Origin: SVTX01 sp045632305
Lineage (GTDB): Bacteria > Bacillota > Clostridia > Oscillospirales > CAG-272
Length of the DNA stretch: 64,000 bases
Assembly (NCBI GenBank): GCA_045632305.1
Contig: JAZQWL010000018.1
Coordinates: 30,975 to 94,974, forward strand
Reading direction: 5' to 3'
The position numbers and the translations under genes are program-made. The stretch's first letter is position 1. Each line of letters begins with the position of its first letter. Shown here piece after piece: positions 16,468 to 26,765 of the stretch. The notes under the pieces are model-generated. The model saw only the letters and a program-made list of their open reading frames with translations, did not search any database and was not told the origin of the DNA.

Positions 16468-18801
16468 ATGGCAAATCTCGTAATAATGGAGTCTCCTTCA
16501 AAGAGCAATACAGTCAAAAGCTACCTTGGCTCAAATTACAAGGTTATGGCAACGGTAGGTCACGTTCGCGACCTTCCCAAGTCCAGCATGGGTATTGATA
16601 TTGAAAACGATTTTGAGACGCATTATATTAACATAAGAGGTAAGGGAGACCTTATCAAGGAAATCAAGAAGGAAGCAAAGAACGCAAACAAGATCTTCCT
16701 TGCAACCGACCCTGACCGAGAGGGTGAGGCGATTGCATGGCACGTTGCGAACGTGCTTGGCATTCCGCTTGAAAAAACTATGAGAGTAACGTTCAACGAA
16801 ATCACAAAGAGCGTTGTCAAGTCTGCGATAAAGCAGCCAAGACAGATCGATATGAACGTTGTAAACGCTCAGCAGACAAGACGAGTTCTCGACAGAATCG
16901 TGGGATACAAGCTCTCTCCGCTTCTCTGGAAGAACGTAAAGAGCGGTCTTTCCGCAGGACGCGTTCAGTCCGTTGCAACAAGAATCATCGTTGAGCGTGA
17001 AAATGAGATCAATAGCTTTGTTCCCGTTGAATACTGGACTATTGACGTTGAGCTTTTGTCCGACGGCAAGCCCTTTACGGTTAAATTCTACGGTGACAAA
17101 AACGGCAAGATCGACCTTGCAAACGGTGAGCAGGCGCAGGCAATAGTTGACGCAATAAGCTCCGGCAGCTTCAGAGTTGCGGGCGTTACAAAGGCGGAAA
17201 GAGCGAAGGCGCCCACACCTCCCTTTATTACCTCAACGCTTCAGCAGGAGGCGTCAAAGAAGCTCTCCTTCCAGTCTCAGAGAACCATGAGAGTGGCGCA
17301 GGAGCTTTACGAGGGTATTAACGTCGGATCTGAAAACGGCGGCGTACAGGGTCTTATCACCTATATGCGTACGGACTCTCTCCGCGTTTCAGCAGAGGCG
17401 CAGGAGTCAACGCGCAAGTTCATCGGAGAAAAGTACGGCGAGCAGTACAACACAGAGGAGCCCAGAATTTATAAGACCAAGAGCGGCGCGCAGGATGCTC
17501 ACGAGGCGATCCGTCCCTCAAACGTAAATCTCGAGCCCCAGAAGATCCGCGCTTATCTTACACCCGATCAGTATAAGATCTACAAGCTTATCTGGGAAAG
17601 ATTCGTAGCGAGCCAGATGCAGTCCGCATCCTTGGCAACAGTAACTGTTGATATTGAAAATTCGGGCTATATTTTCCGTGCGGCAAGCTATACTGTAACC
17701 TTCCCCGGTTATATGGCTATTTATGAGGAGAGCGAGGACGAGCAGAACAAGAATCACGACGAGCTGTCGGTAGAGCGTGACGGCAAGATCCCCGCATTGA
17801 ACGAGGGCGACCTTCTTTCTCTCTCAAAGACTATGCCCGCAAAGCATTTCACTGAAGCTCCCAAGAGATACACCGAAGCGACGCTTATCAAGTTCCTTGA
17901 AGAGAAGGGAATCGGTCGTCCCAGTACCTTCTCCTCGATCATTACGACGATCATACAGAGAAATTACGTGGAACGTGACGGTAAGTCCCTTGTTCCTACC
18001 TCCCTTGGCGTGATCGCAAACGATCTTATGATCGAAAACTTCAATTCGGTTGTTGACTATAAGTTTACCGCTGATATAGAAACTCACCTCGACGATATTG
18101 AAAAGGGCGAGGAAACCATGCTTGACGTTCTTAACAATTTCTGGGGAGGATTCTCCGTTCAGCTTTCTGAGGCGGAGCGTAAGCTCGGCGAGAAGGCGAT
18201 CGAGGTTCCCGTTGAGGAAACAAATGTTATCTGTGAGAAGTGCGGATCCAAGATGGTTGTTAAGAACGGCAGATACGGTAAGTTTGTGGCTTGTCCCAAC
18301 TTCCCCCGTTGCCGTAATGCCAAGCCCCTTGTATCCGAGGAGGAAAAGACGTCCTTTGTTGACGTTCAGCTTGAGGTTGAGGAAAAAGCGTCCGAGCAGA
18401 ATGAGAGCGAGAGCAACGAAAAGAAGCTCATCGTAGCAGATTTCAAGTGTGAAAAGTGCGGCTCCGATATGGTGCTTCGTACAGGTAAGTACGGTAGCTT
18501 CTACGCTTGCGTAAACTACCCCAAGTGTAAAACAACGAAGGCAAAGCAGAAGGACATCGGTGTTGCATGTCCCGAGTGCGGCTCCAAGGTGGTTATGAAG
18601 CACGGCAAGAGCAAGACAGTCTTCTACAGCTGTGAAAAATTCCCCGAGTGTAATTTCTCATCGTGGGATATGCCTACGAATGAAAAGTGCCCCGATTGCG
18701 GAAAGATCCTCTTCAGAAAGAAGGGCAAGCCCCTCCTCGTTTGTCATACCGAGGGCTGCTCCTTCACAAAGAAAGCGGACACGGAAGCATCTGAAAATTG
18801 A
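16468..18801 (+). CDS. topA: DNA topoisomerase I
   Basis: This type IA topoisomerase relaxes negative supercoils. The 777-residue protein begins with the TOPRIM domain (ANLVIMESPSKSNTVKSYLG; acidic DPDREGEAIAWH). The catalytic tyrosine lies in GLITYMRTDSLRVS. Four C-terminal zinc-finger-like modules are visible: CEKCGSKM...CPNFPRC, CEKCGSDM...CVNYPKC, CPECGSKV...CEKFPEC and a last CPDCGK...CHTEGC. The start ATG has a GGAG 13 bases upstream. Confidence 0.97.
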   Translation: MANLVIMESPSKSNTVKSYLGSNYKVMATVGHVRDLPKSSMGIDIENDFETHYINIRGKGDLIKEIKKEAKNANKIFLATDPDREGEAIAWHVANVLGIPLEKTMRVTFNEITKSVVKSAIKQPRQIDMNVVNAQQTRRVLDRIVGYKLSPLLWKNVKSGLSAGRVQSVATRIIVERENEINSFVPVEYWTIDVELLSDGKPFTVKFYGDKNGKIDLANGEQAQAIVDAISSGSFRVAGVTKAERAKAPTPPFITSTLQQEASKKLSFQSQRTMRVAQELYEGINVGSENGGVQGLITYMRTDSLRVSAEAQESTRKFIGEKYGEQYNTEEPRIYKTKSGAQDAHEAIRPSNVNLEPQKIRAYLTPDQYKIYKLIWERFVASQMQSASLATVTVDIENSGYIFRAASYTVTFPGYMAIYEESEDEQNKNHDELSVERDGKIPALNEGDLLSLSKTMPAKHFTEAPKRYTEATLIKFLEEKGIGRPSTFSSIITTIIQRNYVERDGKSLVPTSLGVIANDLMIENFNSVVDYKFTADIETHLDDIEKGEETMLDVLNNFWGGFSVQLSEAERKLGEKAIEVPVEETNVICEKCGSKMVVKNGRYGKFVACPNFPRCRNAKPLVSEEEKTSFVDVQLEVEEKASEQNESESNEKKLIVADFKCEKCGSDMVLRTGKYGSFYACVNYPKCKTTKAKQKDIGVACPECGSKVVMKHGKSKTVFYSCEKFPECNFSSWDMPTNEKCPDCGKILFRKKGKPLLVCHTEGCSFTKKADTEASEN

Positions 18802-18818
18802 TTTTAAAGGATAATTTA

Positions 18819-20177
18819 ATGGAAAACAGAATTTCTATAGACGTTTACGGCGCGGGTCTTGCGGGCTGCGAGGCGGCGTGGCAGGCGGCGGAGAGGGGAG
18901 TTTTCGTTCGTCTTTTTGAGATGAAGCCGAAGAAGTTTACCCCCGCTCATCACTCCGAGGGTTTTGCGGAGCTTGTTTGCTCAAACTCCCTTCGCTCGGA
19001 CAGAGTGACCGTCGCGTCGGGTCTTCTTAAGGAGGAGCTTCACAGAATGGGCTCTCTCATTATGCAGGCCGCATATTTCGCGCGTGTTCCCGCGGGCTCT
19101 GCCTTGGCGGTGGACAGAAACATCTTCTCGCAGTACATTACCGAGAAGATAAAGAATCATCCCAACATCGAGGTCATTGAAAAAGAGATGACCGAGGTTG
19201 AGGAAGGTCGCATTACGGTTATCGCCACAGGTCCTCTTACAAGCGAGGGAATGGCGGAATATATAAGCAATAATATCGGTATGAGCGAGCTTCATTTCTT
19301 TGACGCTGCTGCTCCTATCGTTGACGCGGATTCTATCGACTATGACATCGTTTACGCGGCGTCAAGATACGATAAGGGGGATGCAGATTATCTCAATTGC
19401 CCCATGACGCGCGAGCAGTACGATGCGTTTTATAATGAGCTTATCACGGCTCGCGAGGCGGAGCTTCACGATTTTGACCGTGAAAGCCAGAAGGAGCTGA
19501 AGGTGTTTGAGGGCTGTATGCCCGTTGAGGTAATGGCTCGTCGCGGACACGATACTCTTCTTTTCGGCCCGCTCAAGCCCGTAGGACTCGTTGACAAGAG
19601 AACGGGCGAGGAGGCGTATGCGGTGGTTCAGCTTCGTAAGGAAAACAAGGAGGGAACAATGTACAACCTCGTTGGATTCCAGACGCATCTTGCATTCCCC
19701 GAGCAGAAGAGAGTTTTCTCCATGATCCCCGGTCTTGAAAATGCGGAATTCCTCCGCTACGGAATCATGCACAGAAACACGTATCTTAATTCTCCCGGTA
19801 TGCTCGGTAGAGATTACGCTATGCTCGAGCGCCCCGAAATTTATTTTGCCGGACAGATGACGGGCGTTGAGGGATATATTGAATCCACGGGCTCGGGATT
19901 TGTCGCAGGTGTAAACGCGGCAAGACGCGCGCTTGGTGAGGAGCCCATTATATTCCCCGAGGTAACTATGATCGGAGCTATGGCTAATTATATTAGTCAG
20001 GGCAATATGAGTGGCAACTTCGTTCCTATGAACGCGAATTTCGGTATCGTCCCCCCCTTGGGCTATAAGGTTCGCGGCGGCAAGGTTGCAAAGTACGAGA
20101 TCGTGGCAGAGCGAGCGCTTACCGCTCTCTCGGAAATTATTGAAAAATATCAGATACGCGGCAACGAGCCCGTATAA
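18819..20177 (+). CDS. trmFO: tRNA uracil-54 methyltransferase, folate- and FAD-dependent
   Basis: TrmFO makes ribothymidine-54 of tRNA from methylenetetrahydrofolate. The product of 452 residues has the N-terminal FAD-binding GAGLAGCEAAWQAAERG, the conserved HHSEGFAELVCSNSLRSD and a C-terminal GQMTGVEGYIESTGSGFVAG motif. I chose ATG 18819 because AAAGGATAATTTA precedes it; a longer reading to 18798 would overlap topA. The topA-trmFO order is usual in Firmicutes. Confidence 0.96.
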   Translation: MENRISIDVYGAGLAGCEAAWQAAERGVFVRLFEMKPKKFTPAHHSEGFAELVCSNSLRSDRVTVASGLLKEELHRMGSLIMQAAYFARVPAGSALAVDRNIFSQYITEKIKNHPNIEVIEKEMTEVEEGRITVIATGPLTSEGMAEYISNNIGMSELHFFDAAAPIVDADSIDYDIVYAASRYDKGDADYLNCPMTREQYDAFYNELITAREAELHDFDRESQKELKVFEGCMPVEVMARRGHDTLLFGPLKPVGLVDKRTGEEAYAVVQLRKENKEGTMYNLVGFQTHLAFPEQKRVFSMIPGLENAEFLRYGIMHRNTYLNSPGMLGRDYAMLERPEIYFAGQMTGVEGYIESTGSGFVAGVNAARRALGEEPIIFPEVTMIGAMANYISQGNMSGNFVPMNANFGIVPPLGYKVRGGKVAKYEIVAERALTALSEIIEKYQIRGNEPV

Positions 20178-20197
20178 ATCTTTGAGGAGGTGTAAAT

Positions 20198-20926
20198 ATG
20201 TCGCATGTAAGTCCGTTTGGCGCGCAGGCGCTTGAAGGTAAAATCAAATATCAGTTTCAAGATAAAATGCTTTTGCAAAGGGCGCTTACTCATTCATCCT
20301 ATTCTAATGAATCGGGCGCGAAAAATCATCACCTTCTTTGCAATGAACGGCTTGAATTTCTCGGCGACAGTGTTCTCTCGCTTATTACGAGTAAATACAT
20401 TTATCGCGAATTTCCCGACTGTCCCGAGGGCGAGCTTACAAGAATGAGAGCTGAGGTAGTATGCGAGCGAGCGCTTTCGGGATATTCCGAAAAGTTGAAT
20501 CTCGGACAGTATCTTCTTCTCGGCATAGGTGAGGAAAAGAATCAGGGCAGACACAGAAAATCTATTTTAGCCGACGCGTTTGAGGCGCTTCTCGCTTCAA
20601 TCTACATAGACGCGGGCGAGAACGGATATGCAGTCTGTGAAAAATTCCTTTTACCCTTTATCAAGGAAGAGATCGCGACGCTCAGAACAAGCGGATTTTC
20701 CGCAGATGCAAAGACGAGATTACAGCAGTTCGTTCAGCAGGCAGAGGGTGACTTCCTTGAGTACGTGACCGTGAGCGAGTCAGGCCCTGACCACATGAAG
20801 GTGTTCTGTGTTGAGGCGCGCCTTAACTCCAACGTTATCGGCAGAGGCGAGGGAAGAAGTAAGAGAGCTGCCGAGCAGAATGCCGCAAAGGAAGCTTTGA
20901 AGCTTTTCTCAGTTGAGACGCTTTAA
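20198..20926 (+). CDS. rnc: Ribonuclease III
   Basis: RNase III cleaves double-stranded RNA in rRNA maturation and mRNA decay. The 242-residue protein has the catalytic signature NERLEFLGDSVLSLI, the second acidic patch ADAFEALLASIYIDAG, and a C-terminal double-stranded RNA binding domain (TRLQQFVQQAEGDF...GRSKRAAEQNAAKEAL). The start has GAGGAGGTGTAAAT upstream. It is followed with no gap by the radical SAM gene and then smc, as in many clostridia. Confidence 0.97.
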   Translation: MSHVSPFGAQALEGKIKYQFQDKMLLQRALTHSSYSNESGAKNHHLLCNERLEFLGDSVLSLITSKYIYREFPDCPEGELTRMRAEVVCERALSGYSEKLNLGQYLLLGIGEEKNQGRHRKSILADAFEALLASIYIDAGENGYAVCEKFLLPFIKEEIATLRTSGFSADAKTRLQQFVQQAEGDFLEYVTVSESGPDHMKVFCVEARLNSNVIGRGEGRSKRAAEQNAAKEALKLFSVETL

Positions 20927-20927
20927 T

Positions 20928-21959
20928 ATGAAAAACAAACACAAAAATATACCGATCTTTATTCCTCACATGGGGTGCCCGAATACGTGCGTTTTCTGCA
21001 ATCAGCGTTCAATTTCGGGTAAGACCTGCTTCGACCTTGAACGTGTGAGATGTGAGATCGAGACCGCGCTTGACACGATCAATCCTGCGTGTGAGGTCGA
21101 GATCGCGTATTTCGGCGGCTCGTTTACGGGAATCGATCGGGATCTGATGATCCGTCTTCTGGACATCGCACAGGAGTTCGTTCGTCGCGATGATGACGGT
21201 CGGGCGAAGATCGTGGGAGTGAGAATGTCCACCCGTCCCGACTACATAAACGACGAGATACTTGACATTCTCGGAAATTATACCGTCAGCGCGATCGAAT
21301 TAGGTCTGCAGAGCATGGATGATACGGTGCTTGCATCATCAAAGCGCGGACATACCGCAGAGCAGGCGCAGAAGGCGTGTGAAATGATAAAGAAACGCGG
21401 GTATTATCTTGTCGGTCAGATGATGATCGGCCTGCCAAATTCGGATATCGAAAAAGAGATATATACCGCAGAGAAGATCTGCAATATGGGATGTGACGGC
21501 GCGAGAATTTATCCGACGGTGGTCTTCTATGACACCGAGCTTGCCGACATGACCGAGAGCGGAGAATATACCCCCCTTGAGCTTGACGATGCTGTCAAGA
21601 GAAGCGCGGCGGCGCTTCGGGTATTCCGTGATCGCGGAGTTGATTGCATAAGGATCGGTCTTTGCGCGTCGGACAATCTCTCTGACGATTACCACGTGCT
21701 TGGCGGGGCAAATCACGCTGCCATGGGCGAGCTTGTCATAGGTGAGCTTTGCTTTGTAGAGATGCGCGAGCAGATAGAGCGCGCGGCATCTGGCAGAGCT
21801 TTTAGTACGGCGGAATTTGAAATTCCTTTCGGCTACACCTCAAAGGTTTTGGGGCAGAAAGGAAAAAATCGCGATAGATTAAAGAAAATTTTCGGTATTG
21901 AGAAGATCATATTAACCGAAAGCAAAACAGAAACAATAGGGCTTAGATGCCTTTCCTGA
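20928..21959 (+). CDS. Radical SAM protein, Elp3-like family
   Basis: The 343-residue protein carries the radical SAM cluster motif CPNTCVFCNQ near the N-terminus, the AYFGGSFTGI glycine motif and the IELGLQSMDD stretch seen in the Elp3/coproporphyrinogen-oxidase-like clade. It lacks the acetyltransferase domain of true Elp3. Homologues sit between rnc and smc in many Firmicutes and are annotated only as radical SAM proteins; the reaction is unknown. I set the start at 20928 (TTTAATATG); a longer reading overlaps rnc. Confidence 0.85.
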   Translation: MKNKHKNIPIFIPHMGCPNTCVFCNQRSISGKTCFDLERVRCEIETALDTINPACEVEIAYFGGSFTGIDRDLMIRLLDIAQEFVRRDDDGRAKIVGVRMSTRPDYINDEILDILGNYTVSAIELGLQSMDDTVLASSKRGHTAEQAQKACEMIKKRGYYLVGQMMIGLPNSDIEKEIYTAEKICNMGCDGARIYPTVVFYDTELADMTESGEYTPLELDDAVKRSAAALRVFRDRGVDCIRIGLCASDNLSDDYHVLGGANHAAMGELVIGELCFVEMREQIERAASGRAFSTAEFEIPFGYTSKVLGQKGKNRDRLKKIFGIEKIILTESKTETIGLRCLS

Positions 21960-22005
21960 TAAAAGAAAAAACTATTTTGCCATATCCTTGGCAGAAAGGA
22001 AAAAG

Positions 22006-25000
22006 ATGTATTTAAAGTCGATCGAACTTCAAGGATTTAAATCGTTCCCCGATAAGACCAAGCTCGTTTTTGACGCGGGCGAGGGTGAGAACGCTAACGG
22101 TGTTACGGTTATCGTTGGCCCGAACGGAAGTGGAAAATCGAATATTGCAGATGCGATGCGTTGGGTTCTCGGTGAAATTTCCTCGAAAACTCTTCGCGGA
22201 ACAAAGATGGAGGACGTTATCTTCGGCGGTGCGGACAGCCGCAGACCTATGGGATACGCCGAGGTTTCCGTAACCTTTGACAATACGTCGGAGGAGTTGA
22301 AGCTCGACTGTCCTTACGATGAGGTAACCGTTACAAGACGTTATTTCAGAGGCGGTGAGAGTGAATATTTCATTAACCGCAAGAGCGTGCGTCTTCGTGA
22401 CATTTACGAGCTTTTCATGAACACGGGTATCGGCCGTGACGGATATTCAATTATCGGTCAGGGTAGAATTGCCGATATGGTTTCACGAAAGAGCGACGAG
22501 CGTCGCGGAATTTTCGAGGACGCTTCGGGAATTGCTAAATACAGACATAAGAAGAGTGAGGCGGAGAGAAAGCTCTCCCAGACCGAGGACAATATGACCA
22601 GAATTATGGACATTTTCGTCGAGGTCGAATCACAGGTAGGCCCGCTCCAGAAGGAGAGCGAGAAGGCAAAGCGCGCCATCGAGCTTCTTGACAGAAAGAA
22701 GGAGGCGGACATTGCCCTCTGGCTGTACGACACCGAGAGCTATAAGGTGAATATTGCATCCGCCGAGGAGAATCTCCGTCATTCCTCATTCGATCTCAAG
22801 AGTGCGGAGGACGCTATTGAGGCGCTTGACACGAGAAGCGCGAAGATTTTCGAGGCGGCGCAGAACGGCAGAATGGCATCCGCGCAGATCTTAAATCTTA
22901 TCCGAGAGCAGACGAATCAGAACTTCTCTCTTGACAGTGAATTCAAGGTAAACGAGAGCAATTTAGCTCACGCAAAGGAAATGAGCGCGGCATCAGCTAT
23001 GACACGCGATGCGCTCAGAAAAAATCTTTCCGATGAGTCGGCGAGAATTGAGGCGCAGAAGGGTAGGATCGCTGTTCTTGAGGGCGAGAAGGCGGAAATC
23101 CAAGCCAAGCTGGAGGCGGTTGAGGACGAGATCTTCGGTATCAAGTGCGACATCGCCGAGCTTACAGGGGAGATTGATACCTCTCTTGTTGATATCAAGA
23201 AGGCGGAGGACGAGGCGACCGATATCCGCGTTCGCATTTCCGTAATTGAAAATGCAAGAAACAGCGGAAGCGACAGAAACGCGCAGATCCTTTCCGATAT
23301 TGAGGAATATGAAAGCGTTTCGGCAACGTTCAAGAGCCAGAGCGGTGTTAAGGAAAGAACAGTAAACCGCTATCTTGAAGAAATTAACAGTATAAACGAT
23401 CAGATAACAGAAAAGAAAAACGCGCTTGTTTCAATGAATTCCGAGTACGGTGAGCTTTATGAAAACGTAAGCGCGAAGACGCATAGATTTGATTCCGCAA
23501 ATCACAGAATTGCCACGATCAAGGCGATGGAAGAGCAGTTTGAGGGTTATTCGAACAGTGTCCGCTTCGTTATGAAGGAATACGAGGCAGGCCGCGTTAC
23601 CAATGCGAACGGAACGAGATGCGCCCGTATTTACGGTCCGCTTTCCAAGGTGATTTCGGTTGATACGAAGTACGTGACCGCTATCGAGACCGCTCTCGGT
23701 GCGAATTTGCAGAATATCGTAGTTGAGGACGAGGAGACCGCAAAGGCGGCTATGTTTGCGCTCAAGAAGGGACAGGCGGGCAGAGCTACGTTCTTCCCCT
23801 TGACCTCAATGCGCCCCTCGAGTGAAACGCCCGAGATGAGAGACGCCTGCGGCTTCAATGGTTATATCGCAACTGCAGACAAGCTTTGTACAAGCGATGC
23901 AAAGTTTACAAACGTTATAAGCTCTCTTCTCGGCAGAACCCTTGTTTTCGACAATATCGACAACGCCACGGTTATGGCGAAGGCGTTAAAGTACAAGGTA
24001 AGAGTTGTTACTCTTGACGGTCAGCAGATCAATGCGGGCGGCTCGTTTACGGGCGGTTCTGTAAAGACTGCGGGCGGTGTGCTTTCCCGCGCCGACGAGA
24101 TCAAGCGACTTACCGCGGAGGCGGCAGAGCTTGAGGCGGCTATTGCGAAGGATAATGCAAAGCTTAAGAAGCTCAAGGGCAGAATTGACGATGCGAACGA
24201 TGACATAACAGATCTTGAAGACCGTCGCGGACTTATCGAGGTATTGAAGAATACCGAGGCGGCGGCGCTTGAACAGATAAATGCGAAGCTTGACGCTAAC
24301 GAGCAGCTTATCGCAAGACTCCGCGCAGATTACGAGGAGTTCATTACAATGAGCGAGCAGTATGAGGGCGACATTGTGGCTCTCACGGCTGACGAGGCGG
24401 AAATTGTCAAGAGAATTGAAGAATTGACCGCGCTTCGCGCAGATAAGAACGCGCAGAAGGTGGATAAGGAATTCTCTCTTGAGGATATTGAAAAGAGCAA
24501 GACCGCGCTTATCATTTCTTACAGTGAAAAGAATAAGGATATTGAGTCTGCAACGGCGCTCCTTGAGGTTTCATTTGAAAGAATAAGAATGACAGAGACG
24601 GATATCTCGGCACACGAGCATAGAATTGCGGATTATGTAAAGCAGATCGAGGCAATTGAGTCGGCGCAGATCGAGAACCGTCGCGCGTTTGCGGAAGGAG
24701 AGAAAAACCTTTCCGAGCTTAACGCAAAGAGAAGTGAGATCGACGAGGGCAATCTTGAATTTGAAAAGAAGACCAACGAGATCAACGCGCTCATTCGAGA
24801 GAAGATGTCGCACAAGGAGGTTATTCTTCAGGAGCATATGCGAAACGAAGCGAAGCTTTCGAATCTTCGCGATGCGTACGACAAGCTTGCAAGCAAGCTC
24901 TGGGATGAATACGAGCTTACAAGAAACGATGCGGTGGCGTTGGGTTATCCCGAGGTTACACGCGAAAATCACGCGGAATACGTGCGCGTACAGACCGAGT

Positions 25001-25659
25001 GTAAGAATAAGCTCCGCTCTATCGGTCACGTTGACCTTGATTCCGTGAATAAGTATCGCGAGGTCAAGGAAAGATATGATTACATGTCGACGCAGATAAA
25101 CGACCTCAACAAATCCAAGGTCGAGCTTGAGGGTATTATCTCCAAGCTCGAGGTTGAGATGAAGGCGGCGTTTATCGAGTCCTTCAATCAGATAAACGAA
25201 AACTTCGGTATTACGTTCAGAGAGCTTTTTGGCGGCGGCTCTGCAGAGCTTTATCTCACAGACCCCGAGAACGTGCTTGAGAGCGGTATTGAAATTAAGG
25301 CGGCTCCTCCCGGCAAGATCATCAAGAATCTTATGCAGCTTTCGGGCGGTGAGCAGGCGTTTGTCGGCGTAGCATTGTTCTTCGCTATTCTGAAGGTAAA
25401 TCCCACGCCGTTCTGTATCCTCGACGAGATCGAGGCGGCGCTTGATGAGGTCAACGTTGAGCGTTTGGCACAGTACATAAGAAGATATTCCGACGGCACA
25501 CAGTTCATTATGATCTCGCACAGACGAGGAACTATGGCGGCGGCGACACGCCTTTACGGTGTAACAATGCCCGAGCACGGTATATCCAGAATTTTGACAC
25601 TTGATATAAGAGATATTGAAAAGAATAAGGAGGGCGAGTGGAATGGCATTTTTGAATAA
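22006..25659 (+). CDS. smc: Chromosome partition protein Smc
   Basis: Smc is the condensin ATPase that works with ScpA and ScpB, both encoded at 5504-6869. The product of 1217 residues has Walker A GPNGSGKSNIADAMRWV at the N-terminus, two long coiled coils, a hinge around residues 510-670 (YGPLSKVISVDTKYVTAIE...LDGQQINAGGSFTGGS), the signature LSGGEQAFVGVALFF and Walker B FCILDEIEAALDE. The ATG at 22006 follows AGAAAGGAAAAAG. The 3' end overlaps ftsY by 17 bases. Confidence 0.97.
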   Translation: MYLKSIELQGFKSFPDKTKLVFDAGEGENANGVTVIVGPNGSGKSNIADAMRWVLGEISSKTLRGTKMEDVIFGGADSRRPMGYAEVSVTFDNTSEELKLDCPYDEVTVTRRYFRGGESEYFINRKSVRLRDIYELFMNTGIGRDGYSIIGQGRIADMVSRKSDERRGIFEDASGIAKYRHKKSEAERKLSQTEDNMTRIMDIFVEVESQVGPLQKESEKAKRAIELLDRKKEADIALWLYDTESYKVNIASAEENLRHSSFDLKSAEDAIEALDTRSAKIFEAAQNGRMASAQILNLIREQTNQNFSLDSEFKVNESNLAHAKEMSAASAMTRDALRKNLSDESARIEAQKGRIAVLEGEKAEIQAKLEAVEDEIFGIKCDIAELTGEIDTSLVDIKKAEDEATDIRVRISVIENARNSGSDRNAQILSDIEEYESVSATFKSQSGVKERTVNRYLEEINSINDQITEKKNALVSMNSEYGELYENVSAKTHRFDSANHRIATIKAMEEQFEGYSNSVRFVMKEYEAGRVTNANGTRCARIYGPLSKVISVDTKYVTAIETALGANLQNIVVEDEETAKAAMFALKKGQAGRATFFPLTSMRPSSETPEMRDACGFNGYIATADKLCTSDAKFTNVISSLLGRTLVFDNIDNATVMAKALKYKVRVVTLDGQQINAGGSFTGGSVKTAGGVLSRADEIKRLTAEAAELEAAIAKDNAKLKKLKGRIDDANDDITDLEDRRGLIEVLKNTEAAALEQINAKLDANEQLIARLRADYEEFITMSEQYEGDIVALTADEAEIVKRIEELTALRADKNAQKVDKEFSLEDIEKSKTALIISYSEKNKDIESATALLEVSFERIRMTETDISAHEHRIADYVKQIEAIESAQIENRRAFAEGEKNLSELNAKRSEIDEGNLEFEKKTNEINALIREKMSHKEVILQEHMRNEAKLSNLRDAYDKLASKLWDEYELTRNDAVALGYPEVTRENHAEYVRVQTECKNKLRSIGHVDLDSVNKYREVKERYDYMSTQINDLNKSKVELEGIISKLEVEMKAAFIESFNQINENFGITFRELFGGGSAELYLTDPENVLESGIEIKAAPPGKIIKNLMQLSGGEQAFVGVALFFAILKVNPTPFCILDEIEAALDEVNVERLAQYIRRYSDGTQFIMISHRRGTMAAATRLYGVTMPEHGISRILTLDIRDIEKNKEGEWNGIFE

Positions 25660-26758
25660 GCTTTTCGGCAAAAAGGACGATGAAGAAAAGAAAATAGAAA
25701 AAGAATCCGGGGTCGCAGAGAATAACGGTGCCGATTTTGAAGAAACCGCGCCCGAGCTTACAGACGAGATCAACAAGGATGCCCCCGATCTTGAATTTGA
25801 GGGCGCTCAGGAATATCCCGAGGAGCTCACCGAGGAGGAAGCCCCCACTAAGCAGTCCTTCTGGAAAAAGCTCAAGAGCGGTCTTTCAAAGACGAAGAAC
25901 GCGCTTTTCGGTCAGATCGACGATCTGCTCAAGAATTTTGTAAAGGTCGATGAGGATCTTCTTGATGAGCTTGAAGAGCTTCTTATCATGTCCGACATCG
26001 GCGTCGGAGCTACCGAGGATATTATCGAGGAGCTTCGCGATAGAATCAAGGACGGACGACTCAAGGAAAAGGATCAGGTAATGGTCGCGCTCAAGGAAAT
26101 TTTGTCCGAAATGATCGGCGAGCATAAGGGCCTTGAGCTTAACACAACTCCTTCCGTGATTTTGGTTATCGGCGTAAACGGCGCGGGTAAGACTACCTCC
26201 ATCGGTAAGATTTCAAAGCGACTCCGCCTTGCGGGTAAGAAGGTCGTTGTAGCGGCGGCAGATACGTTCCGTGCGGCGGCAATCGAGCAGCTTGAGGTTT
26301 GGTGCGAGAGAGCGAAGGTTGATATGGTTCGTCAGAACGAGGGAAGCGACCCTGCGGCAGTAGTTTTCGACGCTATCAGCTATGCTAAGAAGAAGGAAGC
26401 CGACGTGCTTATCGTTGATACTGCGGGACGACTTCAGAACAAGACTAATCTTATGAACGAGCTTGCGAAGATAAATCGAGTTATCGACCGCGAGCTTCCT
26501 GGAGCGGCAAGAGAAAACTTGCTCGTGCTTGATGCGACAACGGGACAGAACGCGATAATTCAGGCAAAGGAATTTTCAAAGGCGGCAAATATTACGGGTA
26601 TCACACTTAACAAGCTCGACGGCACTGCTAAGGGCGGTATTGTGATCTCCATTAAACGCGAGCTTGGAATTCCCGTTAAGTTTATCGGTGTCGGCGAGAA
26701 GATCGACGATATGAGAGAATTTGATGCGCAGGACTTCGTTGACGCGCTCTTTGAATGA
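25643..26758 (+). CDS. ftsY: Signal recognition particle receptor FtsY
   Basis: FtsY is the membrane-associated GTPase that receives ribosome-SRP complexes. The 371-residue product has an acidic N-terminal A domain (about residues 10-75) and the NG domain with G1 GVNGAGKTTSIGKI, ADTFRAAAIEQLE, G3 VDTAGRLQNK, and G4 LNKLDGTAKGG. The start at 25643 (MAFLNKLFGKK) has GGAGGGCGAGTGGA upstream and overlaps the smc 3' end. Confidence 0.97.
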   Translation: MAFLNKLFGKKDDEEKKIEKESGVAENNGADFEETAPELTDEINKDAPDLEFEGAQEYPEELTEEEAPTKQSFWKKLKSGLSKTKNALFGQIDDLLKNFVKVDEDLLDELEELLIMSDIGVGATEDIIEELRDRIKDGRLKEKDQVMVALKEILSEMIGEHKGLELNTTPSVILVIGVNGAGKTTSIGKISKRLRLAGKKVVVAAADTFRAAAIEQLEVWCERAKVDMVRQNEGSDPAAVVFDAISYAKKKEADVLIVDTAGRLQNKTNLMNELAKINRVIDRELPGAARENLLVLDATTGQNAIIQAKEFSKAANITGITLNKLDGTAKGGIVISIKRELGIPVKFIGVGEKIDDMREFDAQDFVDALFE

Positions 26759-26765
26759 GGAAAAT